Source: Corella eumyota | Lineage: Eukaryota > Chordata > Ascidiacea > Phlebobranchia > Corellidae | DNA: 64,000 nt | Reading direction: 5' to 3' | NCBI GenBank assembly: GCA_963082875.1 | Contig: OY720100.1 | Coordinates: 11,308,591-11,372,590 of the forward strand | Shown here: in pieces, positions 22,339 to 34,669 of the stretch | Numbering within the stretch: the stretch's first letter is position 1 | How the letters are laid out: each line of letters opens with the position of its first letter | The notes under the pieces: model-generated | Seen by the model: the letters and a program-made list of their open reading frames with translations, nothing else | What the model was told of the DNA's origin: nothing | Database searches by the model: none | Made by a program: the position numbers and the translations under genes

Positions 22339-24176
22339 ATGGGGCAACGCAAACGAAATTGCAAGTTAGAATTGATAAAAAAAAGTCCTTTGGATCTACT
22401 ATTTAAGCAAGACAGCGTTGCGAAAAAGTTTAAAAAAGATGGTGGAGAAATGCTTAATCTAATTATTCTCAAGATTGCTCTTGGATATATGGCATGGGAT
22501 GAATTTAAACATATACAAGTTTCTAAACATGAAAACGTATGGGAAAGGTATGACAGTGTTGTTGCTTATTTTAAATGAAAATATAAGTGTAACCAAAATA
22601 TCTGGTAATACAGATCTAAATGTTAATTTGGTTTGGTTCAATTTTAGTTAAACCAACTATAACTTTGTTAATAATCAGTTGTTAAATAATAAAAAGTCAG
22701 TAATAGCCAAAATGATATTTTAATAAAACACAAACTATAATACCTAAAATACGTCACACTGCAAATAAGGAAGTTATACTTAAACAGTGGAGCTCAGGCC
22801 GACTTTGTTTTAAACTAACGTATATGTTGTTTGTTGTTACACTATATTTTAAATTTTATCAATTTTGGTGGTGTAGTTAGTCTGCAATCTTGGTTTGAAT
22901 TTTTTTGAAACAGGCTCTGTCGCCCCTAGTAGATTATGGGATCACAATCAAACTACACGGATTTTCAAAATATTTTAACAAGCGAAACTAGCTCAAATTG
23001 TTTTGGTTTATACATATCAAGTCAACCAGCTTAGCGGAAGCCAGACAATTTAAATTACCGCTGTAACTTTTTTAAATAACTCATGAAGTTTACTTTCATT
23101 TTTTTGATCTTCACTGGTTTGATCCTCACTACTCTCATGCTGAAACGTCCTTAAGTAAAGCGCTATAAACTGTATAAACTTCTGCTATGCCAACATTTAA
23201 TCAGGACCTTAATTATCAGGTAATTATAATCTATAACATCTTAAACTGCCAAAGGCAACTCAGAACAGTGTCGGGGTAACGGGTTTTACTTTATGTTCAG
23301 TCATGACGTCAACTTTCCCACATCGAGAATAAATTTTTATTAAAAAAAAATTAAAAAAAATAAACACTTGCTAAATTTTGCTATCAATCACATTTATCGA
23401 TTGTATATTTCTAATTTTAGTTGGGATAATCGAAGGCTTTACGTGTTCCGTGTATTATGCTTACTGGGGTGCCTAGATACCATAGAGGTCCACGTTCTGG
23501 AAAATTACAAGAAGGAAAAAGAGAAAGAGCGACGCACGACTAGCTGTGATGGGTGCCATGTTAAAGTTCGTGGTTCCATTACGTATAGAAATTGTCAATG
23601 CAAAATCGGCCGAGAGCTAAACTTACCGGGTAACTGTTTTAATTTTTATCCCATTTTATAACAACAAAAAAACTTTTCTTATTTTTAGACTGGTGGGACT
23701 CGAAAAACTGCAGGATTATAGAAAGTAAATTTAACAAGGAAGAAAGAGAAATGTATGATAAACATAAAAAAGAAGAGCAACGAAAAATTTCCAAAATACT
23801 TGAAGAACAAAAAAGACTTGATGAACAACTACAGCAACAACAACAAGAACGACAGAGAAGCCAAGAACTACAACGCCATAAAAAACAGCAACTCAAACAA
23901 CAACAGCAACAAGAACAAGAACGACAGCAACTAGAACGACAAAAAAGTCAAGAACTACAACGTCACAAAGAACAACAACTCAAACTACAACAACGACAGT
24001 GGACAAGACAATTACAACGCCAGCGGAAAATACGTGACGTGTATGACTATGATTCGATTTTTCCGTGTTACTCTTACCCTAACGAGACGCATGATGAAAA
24101 CAAAACATCCTGGCTTACTAATGTTGGAGTTGCATTAGTAGTAGGTTATACCATAAAGAAACTGTGGTTTAACTAA
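22339..24176 (+). CDS. P1: Gln-rich, tail-anchored member of an unnamed DNRRL-core family
   Basis: Exons 22339-22547, 23421-23629 and 23689-24176 give 301 residues. The N-terminal domain (about 18-100) has LFKQDSVAKKF, then VWES|WDNRRLYVFRVL across the first splice. Exon 2 carries TTSCDGCHVKVRGSITY and CQC, a possible metal or disulphide cluster. Exon 3 opens with DWWDS, continues as a Gln/Arg/Lys/Glu-rich coiled coil (about 155-235), has a conserved YDYDSIFP...THDENKTSWL block and ends in a short hydrophobic segment, basic KK and LWFN. With no signal peptide this suggests a tail-anchored membrane protein facing the cytosol, perhaps mitochondrial outer membrane or ER. Function unknown. Intron 1 holds a SINE tail. 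Confidence 0.8.
23115..23345 (+). mobile_element. SINE 3' portion in intron 1 of P1
   Basis: CATGCTGAAACGTCC...AAGCGCTATAAACTG, AACATTTAATCAGGACC, AACTGCCAAAGGCAACTC, GGGGTAACGGG, TCATGACGTCAACTTTCCC and AGAATAAA modules with an A-rich tail. The tRNA-like head is absent. The copy is present in P1, P3 and P4 but missing from P2. Confidence 0.65.
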
Positions 24177-25425
24177 TAGGATAAAGTTTTAAACTTTTAA
24201 TTACATATTAAATTATATATTCCTGTTTTTTGTAAAATTATTGTTTTTTTCGGAATTAAATACATTTATTTTTTTTGACACACCGCTATTTTTTCCTGTA
24301 AAAAAGGATACAAAAATAAAATAATAATTAAAAATGCATGTTCAATGTAATGAAATGACTAAAATTTAACACAAAATATAACGTTTTAATTTGTGTAAAA
24401 TTATTGATTAAACACATGCATTTGAAAAATTCCTTTACTCAACATCCTTTTATTGATTGATTTAGTTTAACACGCACAGCTTAACAAACAAAATATTTCA
24501 CCTGTAAAGCAAATACATTAATGTTGGATTAAATTTAATTTTATATATTTATATTTACCAATTTAATCGATTTATTTGCTTTATTGAAACTGGTGTTATG
24601 TCAGAATCCACGTTTTTTTTAAATACAAGCTTTCAAGAGTAAAAATGTTAAATTGCTCTAGTTTAAAAAGGTAATTAAAGTTTTTTAAAACGTTTGGTTT
24701 GGCTATGTCGATAAGCGTAAAAGGTTTAAATTCTATTTTTTTAAATAGTTTTAGCAAGTTTGTAGAATATGAGGAATCCCCCGGTAACGGAGAATTGTAT
24801 CACGAAAGTATTTTTATGCAACACATGAGTATAGGCTATTGTGTAACATAAATGTTTTGTCATGCGTCGGTAACTCTTAACACCTTATAGTCCGTTATGT
24901 GCCTTTAGCATATACCTAATTGTAAGCAGAAAACCTTATCGTGATTTGTTGCCCCGAACCCGATGGTATTTTTGAATGTTGTATGTGGCTGAATTAGTTG
25001 GTTCTGACTTGGGTGTGATATGGTACAGCTGTATTGCTTTTATACTATTTTATGGTTCTTATTGTTTATTGTGATTAGCGTAGGCCTATGTGCAGTTTTA
25101 AAGAAGTGATTAAAGTACCGTACCGCACCCACTTTGTGTATTAATATAGATAACAGGGTTCGCTAAATAGCTTTTACAGTAAGCCGTTAAAGCGGGGTAC
25201 CTAGGCTTTTACTAAATTAGGGAGATCGTCTCGTCCTACTAAACAGTTCAGGGCGAGGGTTAAATACAATTAGAACCCTTAATATATCGCCACCTAAACG
25301 TTAAGTTAAATTACGAGACGATCAAATTTTTTTTTGTAACAACTGCAAAACAACAGAAAAGTTATTCTAGTTAACGGAATGTAGCATATAAGTTTATTCT
25401 TAAGTTTAATTTGTAGCCTAAAACT
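24177..25425 (+). other. P1-P2 intergenic region with a ~495-bp insertion
   Basis: 24177-24600 is the family 3' flank (TTTGACACACCGCTATTTT block near 24278), shared with P2-P4. 24600-24846 matches the family promoter block. Then 24847 to about 25338 is foreign to the other copies and bounded by GTAAC on both sides (24842-24846 and about 25337-25341). From 25342 the shared promoter resumes up to the ATG. The insert is less AT-rich than its surroundings and shows no coding content. Confidence 0.55.
24847..25336. mobile_element. Unclassified ~490-bp insertion with 5-bp GTAAC flanks
   Basis: Comparison with the P1 and P4 promoters shows a clean insertion flanked by GTAAC. A 5-bp duplication and ~490-bp length would fit a solitary LTR, but clear TG...CA ends are not seen, so the class is left open. 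Confidence 0.4.
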
Positions 25426-26998
25426 ATGGAGCAACGTAAACGAAATTGCAAGTTAAAATTGAGTCCTTTAAATATACTATTTAAGCAAGACAGCGTTGCG
25501 AAAAAGTTTAAAAAAGATGGTGAAGAAATGCTTAATCTAGTTATTCTCAAGATTGCTCTTGGATATATGGCAGCGGATGAATTTGAACCTATACAAGTTT
25601 CTAAACACGAAAACGTATGGGAAAGGTATGTCAGTATTGTTGCTTATTTTAAATAAAAATATAAGTGTAACCAAAATATCTGTTGTGAAGATCTAAATGT
25701 TAATTTGGTTTGGTTCAATTTTAGTTAAACCAACTATAACTTTGTTAATAATTAGGTGTTAAATAATAAAAAGTCAGTAATAGGTAAAAATATCCTTTAA
25801 TAAAACACAAACTATAATACCTAAAATACGCCACGCTGCAAATAAGGAAGTTATACTTAAACAGTGAAGCTCAGGGTCATACAACTTTGTTTTAGACTAA
25901 CGTATATGTTGTTTGTTGTTACACTATATTTTAAATTTTATCAATTCTGGTGGTGTAGTTAGTCTGCAATCTTGGTTTGAATTTTTTTTAACAGGCTCTG
26001 TCGCCCCTAGTAGATTATGACATCACAATCAAACTACACAAATTTTCAAAATATTTTAATAAGCGAAACTAGCTCAAATTGTTATGGTTTACAAATATGG
26101 AGTCAACCAGCTTAGCGGGAGCCAGACAACTTAAATTACCGCTGTACCTTTTTTAAATAATTCATGAAGTTTACTTTCATTTTTTCGATTTTCACTGGTT
26201 TGATCCTCACTACTCTCTTGCTAAATTTTCCTATCAATCACATTTATCGATTGTATATTTCTAATTTTAGTTGGGATAATCGAAGGCTTTACGTGTTCCG
26301 TGTACTATGCTTACTGGGGTGCCTGGATACTATAGAGGTATACGTTCGGAAAAATTACAAGAAGAAAAGAGAGAAAGAACGACACACGACTAGCTGTTGT
26401 GGGTGCCATGTTAAAGTTCGTGGTTCCATTACGTATAGAAATTGTCAATGCAAAATCGGCCGAGAGCTAAACTTACCGGGTATTTGTTTTAATTTTTATC
26501 CCATTTTTACAACAACAAAAAAACTAATAAAATCCTTTATTATTTTTAGTTTGGTGGGATAACCCCTGGATCGTAATAAATAAATTTAACAAGAAAGAAA
26601 AAAAAATGTATTATGAATATAAAAAAGAAGAGCAACAAAAAATTTCCAAAAAACGTGAAGAACAAAAACGACTTGATGAACAACTACAGAAACAACAGCA
26701 ACAACAACAAGAACGACAGCAACTAGAACAACAAGAACGACAGAAAAGCCAGGAACTACAACGCCACAAAGAACAACAACTTAAACTAAAACGACAGCAA
26801 CAACGACAACAACAACAACAGTGGATACGAGAACTACAACCCCAGCGGGAAATATGTAACGTGTATGACTATAATTCTTCTTTTCCGCGTCACTCTTACT
26901 CTGAAAAGACGCATGATGAAAACAAAACATCCTGGCTTACTTATATTGGAGTTGGGTTGGTAGTAGGTTATACCATAAAGAAATTGTGGTTTAGTTAA
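25426..26998 (+). CDS. P2: member of the DNRRL-core tail-anchored family
   Basis: Exons 25426-25625, 26271-26479 and 26550-26998 give 285 residues. It lacks three residues near the N-terminus that P1 has (KLKLSPLN against KLELIKKSPLD). The DNRRLYVFRVLCLLG core is intact. The cysteine block reads SCCGCHVKVRG, one Cys more than P1. Exon 3 begins VWWDN, then a coiled coil with longer Gln runs, NVYDYNSSFPRHSY and the tail SWLTYIGVGLVVGYTIKKLWFS. Intron 1 lacks the SINE tail of its neighbours and so looks like the ancestral state. Its promoter is split by the 490-bp insertion. Confidence 0.8.
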
Positions 26999-27592
26999 GA
27001 AGGAAATTTTTTTTATGTATTTTGTTTAAAATTATAATCACATATTAAATTATATATTGCTCTTTTTTGTAAAAATTTTTTTTTGGGGAATTAAATATGT
27101 TTAGTTTTTTTTGACACACCGCTATTTTGTCCTGTAAAAAAATAAATAAATATTGAAAAATGCATATTTAGTGTATTAAAATGACTAGAATTTAACACAA
27201 AATATAACGTTTTTTTAATTTGTGTAATGTTATTGATTAAACACATGCATTTGAAAAATTCCTTTACTCAACATCCTTTTATTGATTGATTTAGTTTAAC
27301 ACGCACTGACAAACAAAATATTTCACCTGTGAAGCAAATACATTTAATGTTTGATTAAAGTTGACTTTATATAGTTATCTTTGCCAATTTAACTGATTTA
27401 TTTGCTTTATTTAAACCATTTGTAAACAAAACACGATAAGTAAAGAATATTGCAATAATGTATTTAATATTGAAATCGTATTAGCATTTACTTTTATTTA
27501 TTCAGATTTATATAAATGTAAAACTTTTTTAATTTTAGTGAACGGAATGTAGCATATAAGTTTTTTCTTAAGTTTAATTTGTAGCCTAAACT
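26999..27592 (+). other. P2-P3 intergenic region
   Basis: Begins with the family 3' flank (TTTGACACACCGCTATTTTGTCC near 27110) and ends with a shortened promoter block (AACGGAATGTAGCATATAAG). The upstream AATCCCCCGG motif of P1, P2 and P4 is missing here, so P3 regulation may differ. Confidence 0.5.
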
Positions 27593-29420
27593 ATGGAGCA
27601 ACGTAAACAAAATTGCAAGTTAAAATTGATAAAATTAAGTCCTTTAAATATATTATTTAAGCAAGACAGCGTTGCGAAAAAGTTTAAAAAAGATGGTGGA
27701 GAAATGCTTAATCTAATTATTCTCAAGATTGCTCTTGGATATATGGCAGCGGATAAATTTGAACCTATACAAGTTTCTAAACACGAAAACGTATGGGAAA
27801 GGTATGCCAGTATTGTTGTTTATTTTAAATGAAAATATAAGTGTAACCAAAATATCTGCTAAGTGAAGATCTAAATGTTAATTTGGTTTGGTTCAATTTT
27901 AGTTAAACCAACTATAACTTTGTTAATAATTAGGTGTTAAATAATAAAAAGTCAGTAATAGGTAAAAAGATCCTTTAATAAAACATAAATTATAACACCT
28001 AAAAATACGTCACACTGCAAATAAGAAAGTTATACTTGAACAGTGAAGCTCAGGGTCATACCAACTTTGTTTTAAACTAACGTATATGTTGTTTGTTGTT
28101 ACACTATATTTAAAATTTTATCAATTTTGGTGGTGTAGTTAGTCTGCAATCTTGGTTTGAATTTTTTTTTAAACAGGCTCTGTTGTCCCTAGTAGATTAT
28201 GACATCACAATCAAACTACACAAATTTTCAAAATATTTTAATAAGCGAAACTAGCTAAAATTGTTTTGATTTACCAATATGGAGTCAACCAGCTTAGCGG
28301 AAGCCAGACAATTTAAATTACCGCTGTAACTTTTTTTAAATAATTCATGAAGTTTACTTTCATTTTTTCGATCTTCACTGGTTTGATCCTCACTACTCTC
28401 ATGCTGAAACGTCCTTAAGTAAAGCGCTATAAACTGTATAAACTTCTGCTATGCCAACATTTAATCAGGACCTTAATTATCGGGTAATTATAATCTATAA
28501 CATCTTCCAAAAGCCAAAGACAACTCAACTGCCAAAGGCAACTCAGAACAGGGTCGGGGTAACGGGTTTTACTTTATGTTCATTCATGACGTCAACCTTC
28601 CCACATCAAGAATAAATTTTTATTAAAAAAAAAAAAATAAACACTTGCTAAATTTTGCTATCAATCACATTTATCGATTGTATATTTCTAATTTTAGTTG
28701 GGATAATCGAAGGCTTTATGTGTTCCGTGTATTATGCTTACTGGGGTGCCTAGATACCATAGAGGTCCACGTTCTGGAAAATTACAAGAAGGAAAAAGAG
28801 AAAGAGCGACGCACGACTAGCTGTGATGGGTGCCATGTTAAAGTTCGTGGTTCCATTACGTATAGAAATTGTCAATGCAAAATCGGCCGAGAGCTAAACT
28901 TACCGGGTAACTGTTTTAATTTTTATCCCATTTTTATAACAAAAAAAAACTTTTCTTATTTTTAGACTGGTGGGACTCGAAAAACTGCACGTTTATAGTA
29001 AGTAAATTTAACAAGGAAGAAAAAGAAATGTATGATAAACATAAAAAAGAAGAGCAACGAGAAATTTTCAAAAAACGTGAAGAACAAAAACGACTTGATG
29101 AACAACTACAGAAACAACAGCAACAACAACAAGAACGACAGCAACTAGAACAACAAGAACGACAGAAAAGCCAGGAACTACAACGCCACAAAGAACAACA
29201 ACTTAAACTAAAACGACAGCAACAACGACAACAACAACAACAGTGGATACGAGAACTACAACCCCAGCGGGAAATATGTAACGTGTATGACTATAATTCT
29301 TCTTTTCCGCGTCACTCTTACTCTGAAAAGACGCATGATGAAAACAAAACAACCTGGCTTACATATATTGGAGTTGGGTTGGTAGTAGGTTATACCATAA
29401 GGAAATTGTGGTTTAGTTAA
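27593..29420 (+). CDS. P3: member of the DNRRL-core tail-anchored family
   Basis: Exons 27593-27801, 28698-28906 and 28966-29420 give 290 residues. Exon 1 is closest to P2 (MEQRKQNCKLKLIKLSPLN), exon 2 is almost identical to P1 in sequence and SINE content, and exon 3 starts like P1 (DWWDSKNC) but its coiled coil and end match P2 (QPQREICNVYDYNSSFP, TWLTYIGVGLVVGYTIRKLWFS). The gene is therefore a mosaic of the P1 and P2 types, as expected with gene conversion. The DNRRL core, the cysteine block and the tail anchor are intact. Confidence 0.8.
28395..28635 (+). mobile_element. SINE 3' portion in intron 1 of P3
   Basis: Same truncated SINE and same position as in P1, with an extra internal repeat (CCAAAGACAACTCAACTGCC near 28508). 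Shared ancestry or conversion with P1 is likely. Confidence 0.65.
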
Positions 29421-30249
29421 GAAGGAAAGTTTTTTGTATGTATTTTGTTTAAAATTATAATCACATATTAAATTATATATTCTTTTTTGTAAAATTTTTT
29501 TTGGGGGAATTAAATATGTTTAGTTTTTTTTGACATACCGCTATTTTGTCTTGTAAAAAAATAATTAAATATTGAAAAATGCATATTTAGTGTATTAAAA
29601 TGACTAGAATTTAACACAAAATATAACGTTTTTTTAATTTGTGTATTGTTATTGATTAAACACATGTATTTGAAAAACTCATTTACTCAACATCCTTTTA
29701 TTGATTGATTTAGTTTAACACGCACTGACAAACAAAATATTTCACCTGTAAAGCAAATACATTTAATGTTTGATTAAAGTTGACTTTATATATTTATCTT
29801 TGCCAATTTAACTGATTTATTTGCTTTATTTAAACCATTTGTAAACAAAACACGATAAGTAAAGAATATTGCAATAATGTATTTAATATTAAAATCGAAT
29901 TAGCATTTACTTTTATTTATTCAGATTTATATAAATGTAAAACTTTAAATTTATAAGTTGTATAGTCCAAATTTATTAATATTTTATTGGTTTAACTTTG
30001 CCAATGTTTTGTTATGTTTTTTATGCCTAAAAATTTGTTTAGTTCAGATAATTGCATGGTGTATTATATTTCATTCTTATATGATTACTCAATCGATGTT
30101 AGACTTTAACAAAAAATCCAAATCACAATAAAAAAAATTGGTAAATTAAAGAATAAATTAAAGGAACAGCACATAAAGAACCAAAAAATAACAATCGTTA
30201 AAACAAAGCCTAAGACATTTGTTAATATGGTTATGTACTGAAAGTATAT
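29421..30249. other. Convergent 3' region between P and M arms
   Basis: Family 3' flank of P3, then ~400 bp of AT-rich sequence up to the M1 stop. It is nearly identical to 59953-60786 in copy B. No exon or RNA gene recognised. Confidence 0.5.
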
Positions 30250-31493
30250 TTAGTTATACTTTATATAAAAACAAACTTTAAATAAAATCCATAAAAGCAC
30301 TAAAACTGCATAGCACCACATCTTTTTTGTACTTTCTTTTTGACTATTTTGCTCGTTAATATTAATCTTTTGTTGTTTTGTTACGATCTCACCAAATTCA
30401 CTGCTAAACAATGTATGTGTAATGTGTATTAAAAACAATGTCAAACAATGCCTTTGCTAAAACCATCAGGGCTTATGATTTTATTATACGAAATCAGTCA
30501 CTAAATAACTTGCTGCATTTGGGTAAACTTACCTTTGATTAGACACAGCAGATAAAGGGCGATATAAATATTTACTTTCTTGTTGGATCCTTTGTTGCAT
30601 TTGACTTAAACGCATTAAGGATCGTTAAAAAGTTGAGTTTAATTGTGGATTGTGTTACTTATCATAATATACAATACCTTATATCGGTAGAAAGTTTTAT
30701 CTTACAGGATTCGAGATACTCGAGGTATATATACAATTCAGAGGTTGAAATATGGTTTATTTCAACCTTTTTCGTCATATTATTCCACCAAGCTGCAAAA
30801 AAATATAATTTACTCTCTTACAAACATAAAATAGTAAAAACTAATTTTTTATTTAGGTTTTTCGCGCATCAATGAATATAAATAAAAATTATACAATAAG
30901 TAGCATTATAGCGATAAAAGAAATGAAAAATCAATTTCATGATTTAAAATATGACATAAGTATTAATGTTTACACAAAGATTAAGAGTATGAAATGGCTT
31001 GGTTACCATATCTACATTACAAACCTGGGGAATTTTGATTTAAATGATTACAATAACAATGTTTATATGTTATTGCACTTTCACCGCGAATGTAAACGTG
31101 GCAGCCATTGCTTTTTGAGTTTCGCTTATCGTCAAGTTCTCCAAATCTAGGTGTTGCAACTCTTACATTTATGGTATCAAGAATTCCCATTAAACACAAA
31201 ACTCGAAATATATAAAGTCTGCGGTTGTCAAAGCTGTAAAATTAGAATAAACATTTTAACATAAGAAAATGTTAACTTAGTATTTTAGCGTGAATAAATT
31301 TATTTTTTATTTTCAACCTTTCCCACTGGTCGTCAATCTCAGTAATGCGAATTCTTGGTATATCATTCACATTAGTTAATCTAAGAACAATTTTTAAAAT
31401 AGTTTCATTTATACTAGTTTCATCTTGAAAACATTTTCTTATCGAGTTTTGCATAAATGCAATTTTTCGGGGAGAATATGTATATTGCGTCAT
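30250..31493 (-). CDS. M1: minus-arm member of the DNRRL-core family
   Basis: Exons 31318-31493, 31025-31233, 30678-30792, 30533-30604 and 30250-30403 sum to 726 nt, 241 residues. The N-terminal domain reads FMQNSIRKCFQD, then WER|SFDNRRLYIFRVLCLMG, with the first intron in the same phase and a 209-nt exon 2 as in the P genes. The cysteine block is SNGCHVYIRG ... ITYKHCYC. Exon 3 starts AWWNN. There is no poly-Gln coiled coil, only a short Gln-containing linker (QMQQRIQQESKY). The C-terminus is a hydrophobic anchor of ~15-17 residues (WCYAVLVLLWILF) ending YIKYN. M1' at 60787-62035 is a near-identical copy. Confidence 0.8.
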
Positions 31494-32544
31494 GCCTATA
31501 GACTTAACTTGCAGGTAACTCTAAAATCTACCTAGCTTTAAGCCTAAGTACAGGTAGTTTTAAATAAAGTTTTTGTGTAAACAGTAATAAGAAAATGTTA
31601 CTTAGGGGGATTTCTTACCCAGGGTATTTTCACTTTAATATACAACGCAGCTCTGATTGTGCTATATTGAAACTAATTCAAAAATAAAAGGACTTAGTAT
31701 AGCCTATAATTTATTTTAAAGTTAACTTAACAATGCCACTTTTTTGTACATGTGTTTATTACATGTGTTATATAGAATTTTGGAAAACTTTGCCGTTTAC
31801 TTATAATTAAAATCGTCTATTAATATTAAACTTACAAGCACAAACAAGTTTTATCTAACTAAATATATAAAATGTTTGACAGGCAATACTTAGAAAATAA
31901 TGCAGCCAACTTCTAGTTTATTATTAACTTGCTTCATTTAAATTCGCAAGCCAAGCAGATTTATTTGCTTTGTATTACCTTTTGTTTACAATACACAATA
32001 AAGAGAATTAACAAATATATATTTTAAATGTATAATAAGATAAATGCGGGGTTAGGAGTTCCAAACATTTCTAAAGTTTAAATTTCAAATCTCTACAATA
32101 AGTTTCAAACATTAAATTAATCAAATTACATATAACTTACAATTTAATAATTTTTGGAAATTATTACGGATCAGAAGCAACTTAGTGCAGACAAATGAAT
32201 AATAGGTCGCGTTGTCTTAAAATGAAGAAATGTTAAAGGATGAACGTAAAATTAAAGAACCAAAACTAAAAAAGCGAAAAATGAAAACAAATTGGAAAAA
32301 GGGGAACGGAAAAAAATCGATTCTTTATTTTCCACTTTTTTAAATCCCACGCCTTAATAGGATAAAAAAACTAGTTTTGTATTTACCATGCTAGAAATTT
32401 ATACTCTATTACTATATTTCTTCAATAATACGAAGCTTAATTAAAAAGGTGAATAAAAAAATAAATAAATAAATAATTGGGTAAACATTAACTAGAATAA
32501 CTTTCAAATGCATTTTTAAATGGTTTTTTATTAAAAAAAAAAGT
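31494..32544. other. M1-M2 intergenic region
   Basis: AT-rich and nearly identical to 62036-63083. It should hold the M1 promoter and M2 3' end. The upstream sequence of M1 lacks the AATCCCCCGG block of the P promoters. No further feature recognised. Confidence 0.45.
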
Positions 32545-33608
32545 TTAACGTTTTTTACCAAAAATGAGTTTAATCAAATTTAATTTCAAGCCATTAAAGT
32601 ATATCCAAAAAAGACCTAAAATTATAAAAAAGCATATTAGTAAGGTCATGTTTTCATTTTGATTATTTAGCTGGACATTTTTTGGTGGTATCACATCAGT
32701 AGCCTCATTAAGTTCTCTACTAAACAAGAAAATGTAAACAATGCTGTGTTTTTATTTATAGTGACAAACCAAGAGCTTTGCTTTATAAAATCTATACCAC
32801 TATTAAAAACTGCAGACACTGTTTTGAATTAAAACAAAAAATACAGACACTGTTTTAAATTCAAACAAAAAATACAGACACTGTTTTGACTTGAAACTTC
32901 TTAACTATTCGTTTTTAAAGAATACTTACTTAATATTTGATGAATCAAATGAAGACTGACGGGAATGATTTTTTTCACATATACTTTTTTGTGGTCTTGT
33001 TATGAAACAAACAATAAAAATTAGAGAAAGTATCTTGGTTTAATTAAATAAAGCACCGCCAAAAGGTTTACATATTTAGCTTTTTAACCCAATAGTGGTT
33101 ACCTTATATTAGAACGTGTTATATTGTCATGCAAAATTTAGAACCAAACTTACAATTTACCTGGAAAATTTTGTTTCAAACGTGTACAATAGCAATGCTT
33201 ATACGTGATTGGTCCACAAACAAATACGTGACATCCATTGCTTTTCGAGTTCCGCTTATCGTTTTGTTCGTTAATTTTAAACGGTACGACACTAACATTT
33301 ATTGTTTCAAGAATTCCCATTAAACACAAAACTTTGAATTGTCAAACTGTTAAATAAAAATAAACAAAATAATAACTTTTAAATTTGTTGGAAATATGTG
33401 TTACCAACCTTTCCCATTGAAAGTTCTTCTCAGTAATCCGAATCGTTCTTATATCATTGGCATTTATTAACTTAAGCGCAATTCTCAAAATTGTTTCATT
33501 GACGTCTACTCCATTTTGAAAACGTCTTTCAATTGTGTTTTGCATAAAAAGAAGTTTTCGAGGAGATGCTTGTGAATAATCTTGGTCACGAGCTTGAATT
33601 CGTACCAT
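32545..33608 (-). pseudogene. M2: damaged member of the DNRRL-core family
   Basis: Exon 1 (33409-33608) is intact (FMQNTIERRFQNGVDVNETI, FQWER). Exon 2 (33161-33346) has lost 17 bases exactly over the DNRRLYVF codons, which shifts the frame. The WWG exon present in M2' is missing: about 130 bp are deleted between 33120 and 33130. Exon 4 (32930-32983) and the tail exon (32545-32719, hydrophobic LLICFFIILGLFWIYF then basic GKKR) are still open. Expected parent length is about 245 residues. An intron carries a 31-bp tandem repeat. M2 is broken; splice sites at the surviving exons still look good. Confidence 0.75.
32812..32905. repeat. 31-bp tandem repeat, three units
   Basis: CAGACACTGTTTT starts at about 32813, 32844 and 32875, each followed by AAAACAAAAAATA-like sequence. 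It lies in an M2 intron and is also present in M2' (63354-63440). Confidence 0.8.
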
Positions 33609-34669
33609 TCCTAATTTTTAATAACTTCCTTACTTTGCAAAGCTATTTAATCTTTAATTTATTAAGTTTTTCTAACATTAACATATTAAACAAAAAAAAG
33701 CTAAACAAAAAAAATTTCCAACTAATATATTGCGTTAATATCATGGCAGACTGTGTGAACTAACGACATAAAATATACAAATATTGAAAATTAGGCTACA
33801 TTAAATACACGTTATGGTTGTAACGATAGTAAAAAACTTGCCTCGTTTTAAAAAATGTACGAAATTATATAGCTTTTTTTAGAATAAAGCAACTTTTTTA
33901 TCGTTTTATGAAATTGTTAATATCAAAAGGACAAATTCCTAAACTAGCTTAAACAAAACGTATAGCTTATCTGTTTTTAAGCCCCCTTTGGCCGTTTAAA
34001 AATTTAGTAACATCGTTGGTTACTCTGTCTTCTTATGTATTTTTATTGGGTATTGGCTTGGCAGAATAAAGTACTGCTTGTTCACCCAATGTCTAACATA
34101 CGTTTGGTCAGTTTGCCAAATTTGTCCATAGTATAAATGGTCAACTGTACCGGTTTTAATGTGGTGTAGACTTTAAAAGTGTAAGAAAGTAAAGCTTAAG
34201 GTATTAAAAAAAATACCTAACTAAGCTAACAAGTGTAATGGCAAAAATTAATCAAAAAAGCGCGCTACAAACTACAATAGTTATATCACAAAAACAAAGC
34301 CAATATCTGATAACCAAAAACCCAAAATTTACTAGTAATTCGAAATCTAAAAAATTAAAATAATAGCTTTGCCAACTAAAAATGCACGGGTCCAAACAAC
34401 TTTCTAAAGCAACAAAGTATACAAAAAACTATAGGTAGTGACGTTTTTTTATGAAGGTAACACTATAATACAGGTTTTTGAACCATAAAGACTATAAACA
34501 AATTAGGATGGTTTCTACTAATAATGGTGCGATAGCATACCAAAACATCAGCTTTTTGCATTTAAAAAACGATTAAAAATAAGTGGGAATTGCATTAAAT
34601 TACAAATTTAGAATTTTCCAAGTCAAATTACACAAAGTGGTTATCTGATAATTTGACAGCGTTTCCATA
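33609..34669. other. M2-M3 intergenic region
   Basis: About 1 kb of AT-rich DNA with no recognisable exon, RNA gene or element end. The short open frame at 33566-33763 is antisense to M2 exon 1 and not supported. Confidence 0.45.
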
